From: Chloroflexota bacterium
GTDB lineage: Bacteria > Chloroflexota > Anaerolineae > Anaerolineales > Villigracilaceae
DNA length: 64,000 bases
Direction of reading: 5' to 3'
Assembly: GCA_016235425.1 (NCBI GenBank)
Contig: JACRLC010000015.1
Coordinates: 78,607 to 142,606, forward strand
This document shows positions 61,649-64,000 of the stretch, one piece after another. A program made the translations under genes and the position numbers. Position 1 is the stretch's first letter. Every line of letters starts with the position of its first letter. Below the pieces are notes generated by a model, which was not told the DNA's origin, did no database searches, and worked only from the letters and a program-made list of their open reading frames with translations.

Positions 61649-63850
61649 ATGGGCATGAAATCGGACAGGGATTACGTTGATGTGCGTGTGGTCAAGCACC
61701 TGGCTTTTGGATTGTATGTCAAGTTGAACAATGGACAGCCGGGGATTGTCCGTGTGCGCGAACTTTCGTGGGAGAAAGACAAGTCGTCTCACTGGAAAAG
61801 GAATTATCCGATTGGATGGAAGGGGAAGGCGTTTCGACTCCCGAACAAAGAAGGGCATTTGCAGGAATTCAGCATCCGCTTGACCGAGGATGATCCGTGG
61901 GATGACATCTCGGAGAAAACCGACATCAACAGGATTTTTGAGGGGGTTGTTACCGGGGTCGTGGAGTATGGAGCTTTTATTGAGATTGCTCCGGGGGTGA
62001 CTGGGCTGCTGCATCAATCACACTTGCCGGGTTGGGCAAAGGGATCGCCAATCGATATTTTTTGGCCGGGTGACAGGGTGAAGGTGATCGCCAGGGAAAT
62101 CATCCGCAAGGAACGCAAGATTTCGTTGGGGCTGCCGCCCCTTTCCAATCCTCCCGAAACGGGCGAAAACGCGCGGCACGTGGAAAACTTGAACGGGAGT
62201 GATGGAACCCCCCGAGACCTGGATACCTTCCTGGACGCCGATGCTCCAAAGATGCACTTGCTGGTTGTTGAGGATGAGCCTGAGCAATCCATGGCGGTAT
62301 CGAATTGGCTGCGTCGTTTGGGGCAACGCGTGGATGTAGTGGAAAACGCGGAGCAGGCATTGGATTTTCTCGAACGCTCGCAACCCGACCTGGCTTTGAT
62401 AGATGTTGGCCTGCCCAAAATGGACGGAGCAAAGCTGGCGGCGATCGTTCTGGAAAAATGGCCGCAGGTGCACGTCGTCAGCACCACGGATTGGGCGCGC
62501 GCCGACGACATGATGGATGAGTTGGATGCGCTTCAAGAGTGCGGGGCCGAGTTGTTGATCAAACCCATCCTCCCCGAAGACTTAATTATCCTGCTCAAGA
62601 AGCCCGCCCCGGATTCCACCGAGAGCAAGGATGAGACCAAACTTCTCACGCTTGAAAATGTCCCTGCCCTGAAACCCGGAAATTCCCTGCATAGTTTGTT
62701 GCAGAGATGCCGAAAGCAGCTCGGTTTTGACCTGGCGATCCTCTTTGCGTTGGATCCGGCTCACAGAGTTACATCGGTGGTCGAATGTTCTGGTGAATCG
62801 ATTTTGGACAAGAATGTGATCCCGCTTTTGGTTTACAGCCCTGTGCGTGACGTTGCTGAGGCTCGCGAAGAAGTTGTGATCAATGAAATCCAACCGGCTG
62901 ACCGCAATCGTTTCCGTTATCTGCTTGAAGTGGCCCCGCTCACAGCGTCCTGCATCGGTGTGCCTGTCCCGATCCGAACCCAGTTGGATTACGCGCTCTT
63001 TGTCTTCGACAAGCGTCCGCGCCAAATTACAAAGGAACAGAAAATGTACGTTGATGCGATGGCGCTGGCTATCGCGGCATGGCTGGAGCAGAATAAGTTC
63101 AAGGAACAGTCCGCACTCATCCAGCGGACGGCTCTCATCGGTCACCTCACACGAGCAATGGTTCACGAGATCAATAATTTGGTTGGGCCGTTATCGTCGC
63201 GGTTGGATGATTTGCAGGCCAGCATAGATCGGTTGGAGAAAAAGAAGGATCAAGCCAGCGTTCAGGATGCGCGCACCCGGTTGATTTCCAATGCGTTGGA
63301 AGACATCCAGAAGAACTTTAAAAAGATCGTCCATACCACGCGCATGTTCCGTCGCGTCGTTGCGAAGGGAAAGAATGAGATCCTGCGTGTTGACGAGATC
63401 GTTCAGGAAACCATGGATATGCTTCGCGATACAGCGGATCGTTCGCATATCAGGCTGGCGTTTGTCCCGCCGCCGCAATTGGTCATCGTGCGAAACCAGG
63501 CCGCGTCGCTGGAGCAGGTTTTGCTCAATGTCATGTTGAACGCCGTTCAGCAAATCTCAGAACTGCGCCCCGATACGGGCGGATGGGTACAAGTGAGGAT
63601 CGAGCAAAACTGCGATTCTGGCAATAATGGGTCACTTCGCATTTTGGTCGAGGATAACGGGCCGGGAATCCATGCCAGCTTGAAGGAAAAGATTTTCGAA
63701 GCGGGATACAGCACACGTCACGATGGAAGCGGGATCGGGTTGTATATCTCCCGAAACCTGATCAATGACATGGGCGGGAAAATCTACGTCAAGGAAAGTT
63801 CCGTACTTGGCGGAACGATTTTTGCGGTGGAGATTCCATGCCAGCTATAA
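61649..63850 (+). CDS. S1 RNA-binding-type / receiver / GAF-like / histidine kinase fusion protein
   Basis: A 733-residue cytoplasmic protein. Residues 8-80 are an S1-like OB fold and 95-162 a clear S1 domain (FEGVVTGVVEYGAFIEIAPG, then KVIAREIIRKERKISLGL). Residues 201-318 are a receiver: VVEDE, phosphoacceptor Asp252 in LALIDVGLPKMDG, Lys305 in LLIKPILPE. A GAF-like region covers 345-480. The kinase part has His506 in RAMVHEINN, N-box Asn631 (NVMLNAVQQ), G1 VEDNGPGI and G2 HDGSGIGLYISR. All catalytic residues are present. S1 domains on a histidine kinase are unusual. No separate output regulator is seen in the window. Confidence 0.88.
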   Translation: MGMKSDRDYVDVRVVKHLAFGLYVKLNNGQPGIVRVRELSWEKDKSSHWKRNYPIGWKGKAFRLPNKEGHLQEFSIRLTEDDPWDDISEKTDINRIFEGVVTGVVEYGAFIEIAPGVTGLLHQSHLPGWAKGSPIDIFWPGDRVKVIAREIIRKERKISLGLPPLSNPPETGENARHVENLNGSDGTPRDLDTFLDADAPKMHLLVVEDEPEQSMAVSNWLRRLGQRVDVVENAEQALDFLERSQPDLALIDVGLPKMDGAKLAAIVLEKWPQVHVVSTTDWARADDMMDELDALQECGAELLIKPILPEDLIILLKKPAPDSTESKDETKLLTLENVPALKPGNSLHSLLQRCRKQLGFDLAILFALDPAHRVTSVVECSGESILDKNVIPLLVYSPVRDVAEAREEVVINEIQPADRNRFRYLLEVAPLTASCIGVPVPIRTQLDYALFVFDKRPRQITKEQKMYVDAMALAIAAWLEQNKFKEQSALIQRTALIGHLTRAMVHEINNLVGPLSSRLDDLQASIDRLEKKKDQASVQDARTRLISNALEDIQKNFKKIVHTTRMFRRVVAKGKNEILRVDEIVQETMDMLRDTADRSHIRLAFVPPPQLVIVRNQAASLEQVLLNVMLNAVQQISELRPDTGGWVQVRIEQNCDSGNNGSLRILVEDNGPGIHASLKEKIFEAGYSTRHDGSGIGLYISRNLINDMGGKIYVKESSVLGGTIFAVEIPCQL

Positions 63851-64000
63851 GGTGGACATAATCTCGACTTTTGCACCTTAAAAACCAATACACCAGACAG
63901 TCCATTTTAACTTGAAAAGGCTCTCGATTCGCAGGACTGGGACAATACCTAACCTGCCCGCATTCTTTAGAAAAGCGGAACAACAACTGCTTGAGAATTG
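63851..64000 (+). other. Window end, no feature seen
   Basis: The last 150 bases hold no supported gene or hairpin. Whether the S1-kinase operon continues cannot be told. Confidence 0.5.

Overview
The window reads as a chromosomal segment from a Chloroflexota bacterium, most likely of the class Anaerolineae. This is inferred from style rather than a marker gene. The secreted proteins have long Pro/Thr linkers and S-layer homology repeats with paired cysteines. An M4 peptidase of protealysin type sits beside its emfourin inhibitor. IF-2 is short, and no outer-membrane export gene accompanies a large polysaccharide locus, as expected for a monoderm. GC content is moderate and coding density is high. 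There is no prophage or CRISPR array.

Region 1 (1-5.6 kb) is the end of a surface-glycan gene set: the C-terminus of a NeuB-family synthase, an SDR, a sugar phosphate cyclase related to 3-dehydroquinate synthase, a DPM1/GtrB-type glycosyltransferase and a flippase-like membrane protein, then a separate GT2 gene. Region 2 (5.7-13.5 kb, minus strand) is the conserved nusA-ylxR-infB-rbfA-nrnA-truB-ribF translation cluster, without rimP in its usual place. Region 3 (13.7-23.7 kb) is mixed housekeeping: two oligopeptide-type ABC permeases (one with an extra C-terminal domain), a CCA-adding-type nucleotidyltransferase, the protealysin/emfourin pair, a SerA-like dehydrogenase, an M32 carboxypeptidase, a lipoprotein, tRNA-Pro(CGG) and methylglyoxal synthase.

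Region 4 (23.7-58.4 kb) is a large exopolysaccharide locus on the plus strand. It opens with a NusG/LoaP-like antiterminator gene, a LuxR-type response regulator and a small receiver-like protein. There follow a WbpD/WbpE/WbpB-like amino-sugar trio, a phosphoglycosyl transferase, a Wzz-like protein fused to a degenerate GGDEF domain, a Wzx-type flippase and four tandem sulfotransferase genes. An IS630-family element and a MITE lie exactly at the stop codon of the fourth. Beyond them are a Wzy/WaaL-type polymerase or ligase, two more sulfotransferases, two P-loop kinase-like proteins, an APH-fold kinase, four GT4-type glycosyltransferases, two giant paralogous secreted beta-propeller proteins (one with SLH anchors), a beta-helix protein and an AlgD-like GDP-mannose dehydrogenase. 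Together these suggest a multiply sulfated, uronate-containing exopolysaccharide and matrix proteins to hold it.

Region 5 (58.5-64 kb) holds a PfpI/DJ-1 protein behind an operator-like repeat, then a three-gene group: an SPFH/band-7-like coiled-coil protein, a protein of unknown family, and a 733-residue protein joining S1 RNA-binding-type domains to a receiver, a GAF-like region and a histidine kinase. This last group is the best candidate here for an undescribed system. Several MITE-like dispersed hairpin repeats are scattered through the window.
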